From the NCBI GenBank assembly GCA_963756515.1, contig CAVWNV010000002.1:248001-312000 (forward strand): DNA of 64,000 bases. Direction: 5' to 3'. This document shows, one piece after another, positions 18,153-27,589 of this stretch (the stretch's first letter is position 1; every line of letters begins with the position of its first letter). The notes under the pieces were generated by a model. The model was not told where the DNA came from, made no database searches, and worked only from the letters and a program-made list of their open reading frames with translations. The translations under genes and the position numbers were made by a program. This DNA is from Bog-756 sp963756515 (GTDB taxonomy: Bacteria; Actinomycetota; Acidimicrobiia; Acidimicrobiales; RAAP-2).

Positions 18153-19706
18153 CTATGCCTGTGTCGGCATCTGTTGATGCGTGGGCAGCGGGTACAACGG
18201 TTGATCGGTGGAGATCTCGAGCAGGTCCCCCTGGGTGCACCCCTTCGCCGCTATGTACCCGGGATCGTTGCGGGTACCGGGGAGATCGGGCGCGGACAGG
18301 TCCTTGTGGTCCATCTTCAGGGTGGCGGTGAGATCTCCGACGGTCGAACGCCGCCACGCGCTCAGGTTCGGAGCTCTCACGCCGAAGCGTTCCTCGACGA
18401 AGCGAAGCTGGGACGTGTGATCGAAGGTTTCGGAGCAGATCCTTCCGCCACGGCTGAACGGTGAGATGACGAGCATGGGCACGCGGAACCCCAGTCCGAT
18501 GGGTCCGGCGAATCCGTTGGCCTTGTCGGGCAGCGGGTCGACGGTCAGGTACTCGCCTTCGGTGCCCGGCGCGGCGACGGGAGGAGCCACGTGGTCGAAG
18601 AATCCGTCGTTTTCGTCGTACATGTGGAAGAGCACCGTCTTCGACCACACATCGGGATTGAACAGCAACGTCTGCAGAACCTGATCAGTAAACCATTCGC
18701 CCAGGAAGGACGGGGCCGGCGGGTGTTCGTCGTAGCCGATGGGAGTGCTGATCCAACTCACCTTGGGCAGACGGCCGGAGCGGACATCGGCGACGAAGTC
18801 CTCAGGAAAGCTGGGAAGGAATGCCTTCTGGTAGAGCGGTGACGACGGGCGCTGGTACTGGGAGAAGTAGGGAAGCACGCTGTCGGTGGTGAGTCCGAGG
18901 GTCTGCATGGTCTTGATGCTGTACAGGGGACCGGACGGGTTGTAGTACTTCCAACTCACTCCGGCGTCCTCGAGAACCTCCGGCATGGTGTCCCAATGGA
19001 CGCTGAAGAGCGCCGATGGCGACCCGTTGGTGATGATCACCGGCCCTCCGGCCTTACCGGCCGGATCGATGGTTCCCGACATCTGCATGAGTCGGTTCGG
19101 ATGGGTCGGTCCCATGACGGAGCAGTGGTAGCCATCACAGATGGTGAAGGCATCGGCGAGGGCGTAGTAGTAGGGCAGGTCGCCCCGCGTGTAGTAGCCC
19201 ATCGTGATGACCCCCTGGGGCCCCTCGTTCGCTGCCTCCGTGTGGACCTGCACGAACGCGTCCATCTTCCCGCCGTTGCGACACTGGTGCTGGGGACCCC
19301 AACTGTGGGTCAGATCGAAGGTGCAGTCGGCACTGTCGGTGTGGACGGTGTCGAGATGGAACGGCAGGAGTCGCCCGTCGGCGGTCGAGCCCGACTGCGG
19401 GTAGGGCTGGGAGAAGACACCGAGGTCGTTGCTGGGGTGGTCGTCGAAGCCCCGCACGCCCGGATAGGAGCCGTAGTAGTGGTCGAACGACCGGTTCTCC
19501 ATCATCAGGAAGATCACGTGTTCGACGGCGCCGAGGTCCGAGCCTGCCGGCGCGACCGCGGCCGAGCGGTTCACGGTCGAGGCCGACGGCGATTGTCCGC
19601 AGGCGGCTCCCAGGACGCCGATCCCGGTAGCGGCACTGGCCGCCAGCAGCTGGCGGCGGGTGAGCATCCCTGTCGGGTCGTGGTCGCCCCTGGCGCGCCT
19701 GGTCAC
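18153..19706 (-). CDS. Tat-exported phospholipase C-type phosphoesterase, putative lipoprotein
   Basis: A 517-residue phosphoesterase-family (non-haemolytic phospholipase C/acid phosphatase-like) enzyme. The N-terminus has a Tat motif followed by a hydrophobic core and a lipobox (TRRQLLAASAATGIG, then LGAACG, Cys about 36), so it should be folded before export and lipid-anchored. The catalytic core starts with EHVIFLMMENRSFDHYYG (metal-binding Glu-Asn); GPTHPNRLMQMSG, MYDENDGFFDHV and PMLVISPFSRGG follow in family order. It probably cleaves phospholipids or other phosphodiesters outside the membrane. It lies next to a second, diverged copy. Confidence 0.9.
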   Translation of the reverse strand: MTRRARGDHDPTGMLTRRQLLAASAATGIGVLGAACGQSPSASTVNRSAAVAPAGSDLGAVEHVIFLMMENRSFDHYYGSYPGVRGFDDHPSNDLGVFSQPYPQSGSTADGRLLPFHLDTVHTDSADCTFDLTHSWGPQHQCRNGGKMDAFVQVHTEAANEGPQGVITMGYYTRGDLPYYYALADAFTICDGYHCSVMGPTHPNRLMQMSGTIDPAGKAGGPVIITNGSPSALFSVHWDTMPEVLEDAGVSWKYYNPSGPLYSIKTMQTLGLTTDSVLPYFSQYQRPSSPLYQKAFLPSFPEDFVADVRSGRLPKVSWISTPIGYDEHPPAPSFLGEWFTDQVLQTLLFNPDVWSKTVLFHMYDENDGFFDHVAPPVAAPGTEGEYLTVDPLPDKANGFAGPIGLGFRVPMLVISPFSRGGRICSETFDHTSQLRFVEERFGVRAPNLSAWRRSTVGDLTATLKMDHKDLSAPDLPGTRNDPGYIAAKGCTQGDLLEISTDQPLYPLPTHQQMPTQA

Positions 19707-19740
19707 CTCGGTTCCCCCCTTCGTCGCCGACTCCGGGCCG

Positions 19741-21144
19741 TCACCTGGTCGTGACGTAGCGCCGCGGAGGGATCGTACCCGGCCCTTTGGTCAGACACCG
19801 TTCCGCCAGCGCCGGGTCGATAGGAGCAGCCAGTGCAGGGGGCGTGAGAAACGCCGGTGGAGCGGTCAGATCGATGCTGTCCAGCAGGTTGTCCGCGGCC
19901 GCGTCACGGTAGGTGAGGGCCGGGAGATTCCACTTGGTCTCGACCAGTTTGAGGATGGACGTGAAGTCGTGGACCACATGGGAGGCGTAGTCCCTCCGGG
20001 CATACGGTGAGACGATCCCGGACGGCACCCTGAACCCGTAGCGGTTGAACACGGCACCGCGGGGGTCGGTGGCGGCCAACATGGGCGGCACGGAGTCGGG
20101 CTTTACGGCCGGCGGAGGCGGCACATGGTCGTAGTAGCCACCGCCCTCGTCATAGGTCCACACCAGCATGGTGTTGGGCCATTGGGGCGAGTGCATCACC
20201 GCGTTGACCACCTGGGACAGGAACTGATCTCCGAACTGGACGTCCTGGGGATCCTCCTCGGAGGAGGTGGCGAAATTCGGATCGATCATGCTGTAGGCGG
20301 GAAGTGTTCCCGCCGCAGCATCCTCGAAGAACTCACTGATGCCGACCAGGTGTGGCGCAATGTTCGGTTCATTGGCCAGATAGGTCCAGATCAGGCTGGA
20401 CGGCGCCACGGAGTAGTAGTTCTTCCACGAGATGTCGTGGGCGTTGAGACTCTCGAAGATCGTCCCGTTCGGAGGCCTGTCGTCGTTGACGGTGTCGTCG
20501 ATCAGCCCGTAGGAGGTTCCGGCCATGAAGTAGCGACGATTCGGATAGGTCTGCGCCATCACCGAGGAGAAGAACCGGTCGCACACGGGAAAGACCGACG
20601 CCAGCGAGTTGACGAAGGGCAGAATCGTGGCGTCGTAGTAGCCCATCGACACCGGTCCGCTCTGGCTCTTGACGAAGCCGTCCATTCTCCCTTGGGCATA
20701 CGACTTATATCCCGCCTCCCACGTGTTGTACGGGTGGGAGGCGAGTTGGCACGGCGTGGGCATGGGGAAGGCACGGACTTCGGCATGCCGGAAGGGTGGA
20801 GGCGTCGAGGAATCTTCGGGCCAGGGATTGGAGTTGGTGGGACGACCGTGCGTGTTCGTCGTGAAACCATCCCCACCCGACAACATCCCGAGGAGGCTGT
20901 CGTAGGTGTGGTTCTCCATCATCACTGCGACGATGGTGGTGATCTGCGGAAGCTGGTCGCTCCCGGCCGGCGCGCTCGGATTGGGCAACGATCCGGGGAG
21001 TGGCCTTCCCGATGAGGATCGGGCGGCAGGCCCGGCCGGTCGTCCGGCCGCGGCCGCTCCGCCCGAGGACAGTCCGACAGCGGCGGCTCCGGCCAGGGCG
21101 CCACCCAGCAATGCCCGCCGAGAGACACGCACGGAGTCGCCCAT
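19741..21144 (-). CDS. Tat-exported phosphoesterase-family protein
   Basis: A 467-residue relative of the neighbouring phospholipase-like protein. It has a Tat signal (VSRRALLGGALAGAAAVGLS) without a lipobox Cys, so it should be released or surface-held. Core motifs are IVAVMMENHTYDSLLGML, AQTYPNRRYFMAGTS, WTYDEGGGYYDHV and RVPSGIVSPYARRDY. ATG 21144 gives a normal Tat leader; the longer frame to 21201 adds an unlikely tail. It precedes the 18153 gene by 34 bases in the same direction, so they are probably co-transcribed duplicates that have diverged in anchoring and substrate. Confidence 0.87.
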   Translation of the reverse strand: MGDSVRVSRRALLGGALAGAAAVGLSSGGAAAAGRPAGPAARSSSGRPLPGSLPNPSAPAGSDQLPQITTIVAVMMENHTYDSLLGMLSGGDGFTTNTHGRPTNSNPWPEDSSTPPPFRHAEVRAFPMPTPCQLASHPYNTWEAGYKSYAQGRMDGFVKSQSGPVSMGYYDATILPFVNSLASVFPVCDRFFSSVMAQTYPNRRYFMAGTSYGLIDDTVNDDRPPNGTIFESLNAHDISWKNYYSVAPSSLIWTYLANEPNIAPHLVGISEFFEDAAAGTLPAYSMIDPNFATSSEEDPQDVQFGDQFLSQVVNAVMHSPQWPNTMLVWTYDEGGGYYDHVPPPPAVKPDSVPPMLAATDPRGAVFNRYGFRVPSGIVSPYARRDYASHVVHDFTSILKLVETKWNLPALTYRDAAADNLLDSIDLTAPPAFLTPPALAAPIDPALAERCLTKGPGTIPPRRYVTTR

Positions 21145-21327
21145 GTCTCGGGACGCTACCAACGTCCCGAGAGAGGAACAATCGATGGAGCCGAACGGCA
21201 CTCCGGGATTCCTCCCGGCCTGGTTGTGGGTGGATTCGGGCTACCCGGGAGCGTGCCGGATCCGCGGATCGGCTGCGGTCGGTGCGCCGAAAGATCGCCT
21301 CCGGCTCGGGCCGGTGCGGCCGCTACC

Positions 21328-21429
21328 ATGAGTGTGTCCGGCCCGCAGCGAAAGACACCCATGGAGAAACTCGACAGCAACACTGTGTGGGTCCGGTGCC
21401 TGCGGACCACCGTCCAGAGCGTGGCCTGA
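21328..21429 (+). CDS. Possible short leader peptide gene
   Basis: A 33-codon frame (MSVSGPQRKTPMEKLDSNTV and 13 more residues). An internal ATG at 21361 would give a 22-residue version. Its TGA shares a base with the ATG of the following SRPBCC gene (TGATG), so translation of one could couple to the other. There is no strong ribosome site and no known family. Support is only the coupling and the lack of any other start signal for the next gene. Confidence 0.3.
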   Translation: MSVSGPQRKTPMEKLDSNTVWVRCLRTTVQSVA

Positions 21430-21902
21430 TGAAGGGATTCGTCCTGAGCGTCGAACGGTTGATCCGTGCTTCGCCCGAGGTCATCTTCGATGTGTTGGCC
21501 GACCCCGCGAGGCACGTGCTCATCGACGGTTCGGGCATGCTCCGGGGGTCGAAGGAGACCGGCTCGCAGCGGCTCGCCCTCGGAAGCACCTTTGGGATGG
21601 CCATGAAGATGGGAGTCCGCTACTCCACGGTCAGCACCGTGGTCGAGTTCGAGGAGAACCGCCTCATCGCGTGGCAGACCGGACCCAAAGGAAGGCTCGA
21701 GGACTGGGTGGCCGGTCGGATCTGGCGCTACGAGCTCGAGCCCCGGGACGAGGGCACGCTGGTCCGGGAGAGTTGGGACATCACGACCGATCATCAGCGA
21801 GTGCTGTTGAAGCTCGGAGACATCTGGTCGGGGAAGACCCGCCGGGACATGGAACTCACCCTGGCCCGGCTCGACACCGTGGCGACGGCGTCGACTCCTT
21901 GA
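21429..21902 (+). CDS. SRPBCC (START-like) domain protein
   Basis: A 157-residue lipid- or polyketide-binding-fold protein of the SRPBCC/polyketide cyclase group. It begins VLSVERLIRASPEVIFDVLA, the classic first strand and helix, continues with TVSTVVEFEENRLIAWQTGP and RIWRYELEPRDEGTLVRESW, and ends in the long C-terminal helix. It is cytoplasmic. Members bind hydrophobic ligands or modify small molecules; no catalytic residues can be assigned. Confidence 0.83.
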   Translation: MKGFVLSVERLIRASPEVIFDVLADPARHVLIDGSGMLRGSKETGSQRLALGSTFGMAMKMGVRYSTVSTVVEFEENRLIAWQTGPKGRLEDWVAGRIWRYELEPRDEGTLVRESWDITTDHQRVLLKLGDIWSGKTRRDMELTLARLDTVATASTP

Positions 21903-21999
21903 CCGCGGTCAAGGGGAGGAGGCGGTACCACGCCGTGCCGTTGGCCCGGAGCCTCGACTATGTGCTGGATCTCCGAAGCACCCAGCTCGAGGCGCAACG

Positions 22000-22896
22000 G
22001 TGAATGCCAGGATCGCCACCGCCGGTCGGGCCCTCCTCGGATTCGGGGTGAGCGCCTCCGTGGTCCTGGCGGTGTCCACTCCGATTGCCGCAGCCGCACC
22101 ACCGGTGAAAGGCGGTTCGTCCAATGGATCAGATCCGATTCATCCCGACGTGGTTGGTCAACGCTTCGTCATGCCGGTCGAGCTGGACGGAGGGGTCGTG
22201 ACGATCCGCCCGGCACCGGCCCGAATCCGTGCGGGGACGAGCGAGGAGCGGGCCATGACGCAGATCTGGGCCACGGCCCAGATCATGGGGTTTCGACCTC
22301 AGGCGCTCGGATTTGGGATCGTCACGATCACCGAGCACGCAGCCGGAGTCCCGTCGGTACGGGACCTTCCCGCCTGGGTAGGTCTGGCCACCGACGCTCA
22401 GATCGCTTTCAACTGTCCGATGATGAGGACCGCACCGGCCCGACCCGAACGACCCCTTCCGACTCCGGGTGAGGCGGCCGTGGTTCTCGGAGATTCGGTC
22501 GATGGACCGGCAGTCGTCTACCGGGCTCGGAACGGCCCGTGCGGCTCGGTCTCACGGTCCAGTCTCACCAACGCGTCAGAGGTCCTGTCCGTGCCTTGGT
22601 CGGCGCTCGGACCGGTCGAATCAGAGGTCCTCGCGGTGCGTGTAGCCGTCCCGGCCTGTGGGGGCATAGGTGGGATCGCCACCGGTGGATCGGCTTCGGC
22701 GATGATGGTGACGGTCTACGCCCTCGTTCCCGAGCGCCCGGTGGCCATGAGCTGTGTTCCGGATCGTCAGGTCACCAGGACCGTTGCGCTCGGCCCGGGG
22801 GACATCCCCGGGGCTCCGCCTCCCCTGGTGTCTCCGGCGACCGAGGTCCTCCACGGTCAGCTCGGGCCGACCCGGGTAGTGGGTACACAGTCCTGA
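22000..22896 (+). CDS. Secreted hypothetical protein
   Basis: A 298-residue protein of unknown family with a clear Sec signal (LLGFGVSASVVLAVSTPIAA, cleavage probably after AAA at about 32). The mature part has several Cys (NCPMM, NGPCGS, PACGG, MSCVP), which could form disulfides outside the cell. It is rich in Val/Pro/Gly strands, with no catalytic motif seen. The GTG at 22000 gives MNARIATAGRA before the hydrophobic core. The preceding gene is only 97 bases upstream. Confidence 0.65.
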   Translation: MNARIATAGRALLGFGVSASVVLAVSTPIAAAAPPVKGGSSNGSDPIHPDVVGQRFVMPVELDGGVVTIRPAPARIRAGTSEERAMTQIWATAQIMGFRPQALGFGIVTITEHAAGVPSVRDLPAWVGLATDAQIAFNCPMMRTAPARPERPLPTPGEAAVVLGDSVDGPAVVYRARNGPCGSVSRSSLTNASEVLSVPWSALGPVESEVLAVRVAVPACGGIGGIATGGSASAMMVTVYALVPERPVAMSCVPDRQVTRTVALGPGDIPGAPPPLVSPATEVLHGQLGPTRVVGTQS

Positions 22897-22914
22897 GCAA
22901 TAGGATCGGTGCCC

Positions 22915-23355
22915 ATGAGCCACCATGGCCCAACCGACGCGGGTTCACGCCAAGGCGGACGAGTCGAACCGGGCTCGGCGGCCGGGATCATCAGCAAGTT
23001 GTCACCTGATTCGGTGGCGGCGACCCTGACCAGGTTCACCGAACTCGTCGAAGCACGGGGGATGAAGGTCTTCGCTGTCGTAGACCACAGTGGTGAGGCG
23101 AGCCGGATCGGCCTGGAGCTCCGCCAGACGAAGCTGGTCATCTTCGGGAGCCCGGCGAGTGGCACCCCGGTGATGCAGGCATCACCACTGGCCGCCCTCG
23201 ATCTGCCGCTCAAGGTACTCGTGTGGGACAACCAGGGGCGGACGACCATCAGCTACACCGACCCCGACACGTTGGCGGCCCGCTACCAGCTGACGGAGGA
23301 GTTGGCATCCCGTCTGGCCGGGATCGGCCCGCTCACGGACGCGCTGATCGCTTGA
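22915..23355 (+). CDS. DUF302 domain protein
   Basis: A 146-residue protein of the DUF302 fold. The N-terminal 28 residues are flexible; the domain runs from VAATLTRFTELVEARGMKVF through VVDHSGEASRIGLELRQTKL and IFGSPASGTPVMQASPLAAL to NQGRTTISYTDPDTLAARY. DUF302 proteins are small soluble proteins of unknown role. ATG 22915 has AGGA about nine bases upstream; GTG 22909 is an alternative two codons earlier. Confidence 0.85.
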   Translation: MSHHGPTDAGSRQGGRVEPGSAAGIISKLSPDSVAATLTRFTELVEARGMKVFAVVDHSGEASRIGLELRQTKLVIFGSPASGTPVMQASPLAALDLPLKVLVWDNQGRTTISYTDPDTLAARYQLTEELASRLAGIGPLTDALIA

Positions 23356-23408
23356 TCTGAACCAGCCGAGCTACGTCACCCCGATCGCCGACGGGCAAGG
23401 CAACGTCC

Positions 23409-24617
23409 TCAGTCTGAGAGTGTCGGCAGTCCGTTGGCCCGGGCTACGGAGCCGAACCAGGCCGCACTGGGCTTGGGATGACGGTCGAATGTCTTCCGAT
23501 CGACGTCATGGAGTCCGAACTTGGGCCCGAATCCGCTCGACCACTCGAAGTTGTCCAGCAGGCTCCACACGAAGTACCCGCGAATGTCCACACCGTCATC
23601 GAGAGCCCGGCGCACACCGCGCAAGACCTCCGCCAGGAAGACGATCCGCTCGGAATCGTCGTCGGTGGCGATGCCACTCTCCGTGAGGAGCACCGGTATG
23701 CCGGTCATGGCGGCCGCCCGGCGGGCGCAGTGCTCCACCCCCTGTGGCCAGTACTCGTATCCCATCTGTGTGACAGGTACGCCCGGTTCGTTGGGAGCCT
23801 GTCCTTCGGCGCCGAAATGCACCCGTGAATAGCACTGGACGCCGATGAAATCGTCACCCTCCGTGGCTCGGAAAAATCTGTTCTCGAGAATCTCCTGCGC
23901 TGCCTCGAGCACACCTTCTCCACCCGGCTCCGCCACCATCTCATCCATGGACAGCGTCAGTCCCACCGGGAAGTCGCCCGGACCCGCCCGCAGGGCGTCG
24001 ACGGCCAGCCGGTGGGCCCGGACGATGGCTTCGTTGACCGCCAGGTGGCGGATGAAGTCGTCTTTCACCCCGGGTGGGGAGGATCCGAGGGCGTAGCCCA
24101 TGACGCCTATGAGGTTGAGCTCGTTGATCGTGCAGGCCCAGCCCACAAGGTCGCCCAGGTGGGCGGCGGCCCGGGTGACGAACCGGGCGAACGCCTCGGG
24201 TGCGTCCGCCGCCTCCCACCCGCCACGGGCGCAGAGCCAGTTGGGGGTGGTGAAGTGGTGGAACGTGATCACGGGAGCGATGTTCCGCTCGAGACATGCC
24301 GCGCAGATACGGCGGTAATAGTCCAGTGCGGCGATGGAGAACTCGCCTTCGGCGGGCTCGATCCGACTCCACTCCAGCGAGAACCGGTAGGCGCCCAGTC
24401 CCATGCCGGCCACGAGTTCGACATCCTCAGGCCAGCGGCGCAAGGAGTCGCATGCATCCCCGCTCGACTCGGCGCATCCCGAGTCCGGATTGTGCTCCCA
24501 CGTCCACCAGTCGTTGTTGACGTTCCCGCCCTCGATCTGGTGGGCCGCAGTCGCCGTACCCCAAAGAAAATTGTCGGGGAAGCTGATTTCCAGGTCAGTA
24601 GCGTCGGTCGGGCTCAC
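23409..24617 (-). CDS. Family 1 glycoside hydrolase (beta-glucosidase-like)
   Basis: A 402-residue TIM-barrel retaining glycosidase. GH1 marks are the N-terminal FPDNFLWGTATAAHQIEGG, the acid/base Glu in TINEL (about residue 165), YRFSLEWSRIEP, the nucleophile Glu in LLTESGIATDD (about 310) and the C-terminal VWSLLDNFEWSSGFGPKFGL. TINEL replaces the usual TxNEP and TESG replaces TENG, so the active site is slightly unusual. No signal peptide is present, so it acts on imported disaccharides or glycosides. No transporter genes are adjacent. Confidence 0.88.
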   Translation of the reverse strand: MSPTDATDLEISFPDNFLWGTATAAHQIEGGNVNNDWWTWEHNPDSGCAESSGDACDSLRRWPEDVELVAGMGLGAYRFSLEWSRIEPAEGEFSIAALDYYRRICAACLERNIAPVITFHHFTTPNWLCARGGWEAADAPEAFARFVTRAAAHLGDLVGWACTINELNLIGVMGYALGSSPPGVKDDFIRHLAVNEAIVRAHRLAVDALRAGPGDFPVGLTLSMDEMVAEPGGEGVLEAAQEILENRFFRATEGDDFIGVQCYSRVHFGAEGQAPNEPGVPVTQMGYEYWPQGVEHCARRAAAMTGIPVLLTESGIATDDDSERIVFLAEVLRGVRRALDDGVDIRGYFVWSLLDNFEWSSGFGPKFGLHDVDRKTFDRHPKPSAAWFGSVARANGLPTLSD

Positions 24618-24793
24618 GATCGATCACTGTACTGCCCGGCGCCCACCTCGGCCTCCCTCTGAGGGTCCCCTGATAGCGCGCATGGTCCTGCAGCTCGGAG
24701 GTGATCCTCACCTGGTGCCGGTGGCACGAACCGACCTGAGGCCTCCGCGGAGCCAGGTGCGGCGAGGGCTCGCCTGTCGACGCGTCCGGACTG

Positions 24794-25177
24794 CTAGGAC
24801 GCTCGGTCCGCCGACTTGGGTCCGTCGAGCGGGCTGTTGACGACCAGAAAGGCTTCGTCGAGCGTGCCCTGAGCGGCGAGGTGCTCCCGCACGGCAGCTA
24901 CGAGGTCGTCGATGGCGTCCCATCCGACCGCTGCGCTCCAGTCGCCGCAGCTGCACTGGACGAGGACTCCGTCCGCGTCGTCGTCCATGTGGATCCGGTG
25001 TTGCCGGGGCGGAGCCTCGGTTGACACCCGTGGGTCCGGATCGGTGGCCCCCCCAGTCGTCGAGAGGCCCGGGAGCCCGTTCACCAATCGGAACTGTCGG
25101 GCCAACTCGGGGTCCATGACATCCAAGGCGTCGGCGGTCTCTTCCAGAATCAGGAACCTCTCGCCCATCGCACTCAT
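24794..25177 (-). CDS. Hypothetical protein
   Basis: A 127-residue soluble protein. The C-terminal half contains GVLVQCSCGDWSAAVGWDAI with a CxC pair (about residue 82), then a helix (DDLVAAVREHLAAQG). The N-terminal half is helical (RFLILEETADALDVMDPEL). ATG 25177 has a strong GAGGAGG site, which decides the start against the longer frame to 25570. No family is recognised; the Cys/His content is too small for a confident metal site. Confidence 0.62.
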   Translation of the reverse strand: MSAMGERFLILEETADALDVMDPELARQFRLVNGLPGLSTTGGATDPDPRVSTEAPPRQHRIHMDDDADGVLVQCSCGDWSAAVGWDAIDDLVAAVREHLAAQGTLDEAFLVVNSPLDGPKSADRAS

Positions 25178-25251
25178 CGCTGCCTCCTCAAGACCGGGAC
25201 CAATCGAGCATAGAAGTCCGGGCCGCGAGTGACAAGGGGTGGATGTCCTGG

Positions 25252-26148
25252 CTAGACCCCGGCGAAGAGGTCTCCCCGATCCCCGATTCTCTGGATCACG
25301 ATGTCGGACGTGAAGCGGAGATCTTCGGGGTCGCCCGATCGGATGCACCCGTCGACCTCGTCCCAGCCGACCGGGGTCGACACCGTCGGTTCGTCCCGCG
25401 CCCTTAGTGAGTAGGCAGCCACTGTGGTCTTGGCCGGATGGTTCTGGCTCCAGTCGATGAGGACCTTTCCCTGGCGGAGGCTCTTTCGCATGTTGGACAC
25501 CACCAGGTCGGGGTGGTCCTGTTCCAGTTGAACGGCTATCTGGTGGGCCCGCGTTCTCACCTCTTCCCACCCCGGCCGTCCCGTCAGCGGGACATAGAGC
25601 TGAAGGCCCTTGGACCCACTAGTCTTGGGCCAACAGCCCGACCGGCCCTCGTCCAGACATTCGGATACCAGCGCGCCGACCCAGCAGCACTCGACGATCG
25701 ACGCGCCTTCCCCCGGGTCGAGGTCGAACACCATGTGGTCGGGAGTCGCGGGCAGCACCTTCCTCCGCCCCACGTGCCAGAGGGGGACGTGGAACTCGAT
25801 GGCGGCCAGATTCGCCGCCCACACCAGGGTGGGGCGATCACGAACCACGGGATACTCCACCGGATCGCCGTCCGACGTCGACGGAACCGCCTTCCGGCCC
25901 ACCCACGAGGGAGCGTGGTCCGGGATGTGCTTCTCGAAGAAGAAACTGTGGTCGACCCCGTTGGGATAGCGCTTCATGGTCAGCGGCCGGTCCTCGACGT
26001 GCGGCAACATCACCTCGGCCACCCGGACGTAGTAGTCGATCATCTGTCCCTTCGTGAATCCCGTAGTGGGATACAGCACCTTGTCCAGATTGGAGATGAC
26101 GAGCTCCCGACCGTCCACGGAGGTCCTGATGGAATTGCTAGGACTCAC
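25252..26148 (-). CDS. ligD: LigD polymerase/primase domain protein
   Basis: A 298-residue stand-alone POL domain of the NHEJ ligase D system (archaeo-eukaryotic primase fold). It adds nucleotides at double-strand break ends. The typical start is ISNLDKVLYPTTGFTKGQMI, followed by ERPLTMKRYPNGV-like LTMKRYPNGVDHSFFFEKH, the catalytic acidic pair in HMVFDLDPGEG, and GSKGLQLYVPL with the last metal ligand in GKVLIDWSQNHPAKTTVAAY. GTG 26148 overlaps the end of the phosphoesterase-ligase gene by 11 bases. Together with the next gene it makes a split LigD; Ku is close by. Confidence 0.9.
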   Translation of the reverse strand: MSPSNSIRTSVDGRELVISNLDKVLYPTTGFTKGQMIDYYVRVAEVMLPHVEDRPLTMKRYPNGVDHSFFFEKHIPDHAPSWVGRKAVPSTSDGDPVEYPVVRDRPTLVWAANLAAIEFHVPLWHVGRRKVLPATPDHMVFDLDPGEGASIVECCWVGALVSECLDEGRSGCWPKTSGSKGLQLYVPLTGRPGWEEVRTRAHQIAVQLEQDHPDLVVSNMRKSLRQGKVLIDWSQNHPAKTTVAAYSLRARDEPTVSTPVGWDEVDGCIRSGDPEDLRFTSDIVIQRIGDRGDLFAGV

Positions 26149-27589
26149 GACGCACGTCACTGGTCGTCTTGTCGGGGCGGAGCCCTCGCCAGACCGGATG
26201 ACGAAGGTGGTCATCGGCTGTCCACTCGCTGTAGCGGACCTCGCCGACCAACCTCGGGGTGACCCACCTGGCCCCGCGCTCTACGGCTGGAGGAAGCCTC
26301 TCGGAAAATGGACTCGTCGCTCGGGCCAACCGCTCGAGCACGGGTAGGAGCTCCCGTCGCGTTCGTTCGGAGAAGCCCGTTCCGACCTTGCCCACGAAGG
26401 TGAGTGATCGGCTCTGCGGGGACGGCAGTCCGAGCAGGAGGGCACCGAAGTCCGATCGCCGGCTGCCGCGTCCTTCGGTGTATCCCCCGATCACCACCTC
26501 CTGCATGAGTTGGCTCTTGACCTTGATCCAGTCGCGGCTGCGTCGACCAGGTTGATAGGAGCTGCTGCGTCGTTTGGCTACGACGCCCTCCATACCCATC
26601 TCCACTGCCGTACGGAAGACGTCAGACCCCGCCTCCGCCGTGAAGGATGGTGTCAACGCCCAGCTGGGTGCGGCGATGTCCAGCTGGCTCAAAGCGGCGC
26701 GGCGGTGGTCGTAGTCGAGGGGGAGCAACGAGGTGCCGTTCAGATGGAGGAGGTCGAAGACCACCAAACTGACCGGATTGGCTGCTGTCGCCCTCTGGAT
26801 GCTCGTCGGGGAACTTGCATGCATGCGGTGTTGAAGTCGGGCGAACGACGGTCTCCCATCGGCGCCGAGCACCACCAGCTCACCGTCGAACACGGCCTGA
26901 TGGGATCCCATCGCTTCTCCGAACCGGCGCAGCTCCGGGAACGAGGCCGTGATGTCGTTGTCGTTACGACTGACGATCCGGATCCGGCCTCCATCGACCC
27001 ACAGCAGTACCCGCATGCCGTCCCACTTGAACTCGTAGGCCCACCCGTCGTCGTCGGCGGGCAGGGGACCGGGCACGGCGAGCATGGGGCTGATGTGGGC
27101 GGGAAGGGGCTCGAAGCCGGCGGGGGGCGGGTCCATCCTGTGGATCATCCAGTTCCTGCCCCGGGTGGGGAAGAGGACATACCGACCTCGGGCGCGCCGA
27201 CCGTGCAGGACCACCTTGATCTCGCCAGGCTGCCACTTCTCACATTCGTAGTCGCCGTGGTCCCAGATGGTGACCTCGCCGGCACCGTACTCTCCGCCGG
27301 GGATCGAACCGCTGAACCGTCCGTACTCCAGCGGGTGATCCTCCACCTGCACGGCCAGGTGGTTCTGATCCGGCGACAGGGGCAGGCCCTTGGGCAGAGC
27401 CCACGACGCGAGCACTCCCTCATGTTCCAGACGAAAATCCCAGTGCAGGCTCGATGCGTGGTGCTCCTGGATGACGAATGTCGGCCTCTTGTCGGCCCTG
27501 GCCGGCGTCGGCTGCGACTCCGGAATGGGTTCGGGCGTGTGACCGGCTCGTCGTTTCCGTCGATAGCTGCCCAACGAATCCGGTGTCAC
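26138..27589 (-). CDS. ligD: LigD phosphoesterase-ligase (ATP-dependent DNA ligase)
   Basis: A 483-residue two-domain protein. Residues about 30-150 are the 3'-phosphoesterase domain (FVIQEHHASSLHWDFRLEHE, ASWALPKGLPLSPDQNHLAV, His/Arg active site). From about 170 comes the ATP-dependent ligase with the AMP-accepting Lys in YEFKWDGMRVLLW, then FDGELVVL, EGVVAKRRSSSYQPGRRSRDW and the OB-fold tail. It seals double-strand breaks in NHEJ. The order is PE-LIG followed by a separate POL, rather than the single POL-PE-LIG chain of mycobacteria. The protein is probably cytoplasmic and recruited by Ku. Confidence 0.92.
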   Translation of the reverse strand: MTPDSLGSYRRKRRAGHTPEPIPESQPTPARADKRPTFVIQEHHASSLHWDFRLEHEGVLASWALPKGLPLSPDQNHLAVQVEDHPLEYGRFSGSIPGGEYGAGEVTIWDHGDYECEKWQPGEIKVVLHGRRARGRYVLFPTRGRNWMIHRMDPPPAGFEPLPAHISPMLAVPGPLPADDDGWAYEFKWDGMRVLLWVDGGRIRIVSRNDNDITASFPELRRFGEAMGSHQAVFDGELVVLGADGRPSFARLQHRMHASSPTSIQRATAANPVSLVVFDLLHLNGTSLLPLDYDHRRAALSQLDIAAPSWALTPSFTAEAGSDVFRTAVEMGMEGVVAKRRSSSYQPGRRSRDWIKVKSQLMQEVVIGGYTEGRGSRRSDFGALLLGLPSPQSRSLTFVGKVGTGFSERTRRELLPVLERLARATSPFSERLPPAVERGARWVTPRLVGEVRYSEWTADDHLRHPVWRGLRPDKTTSDVRRES

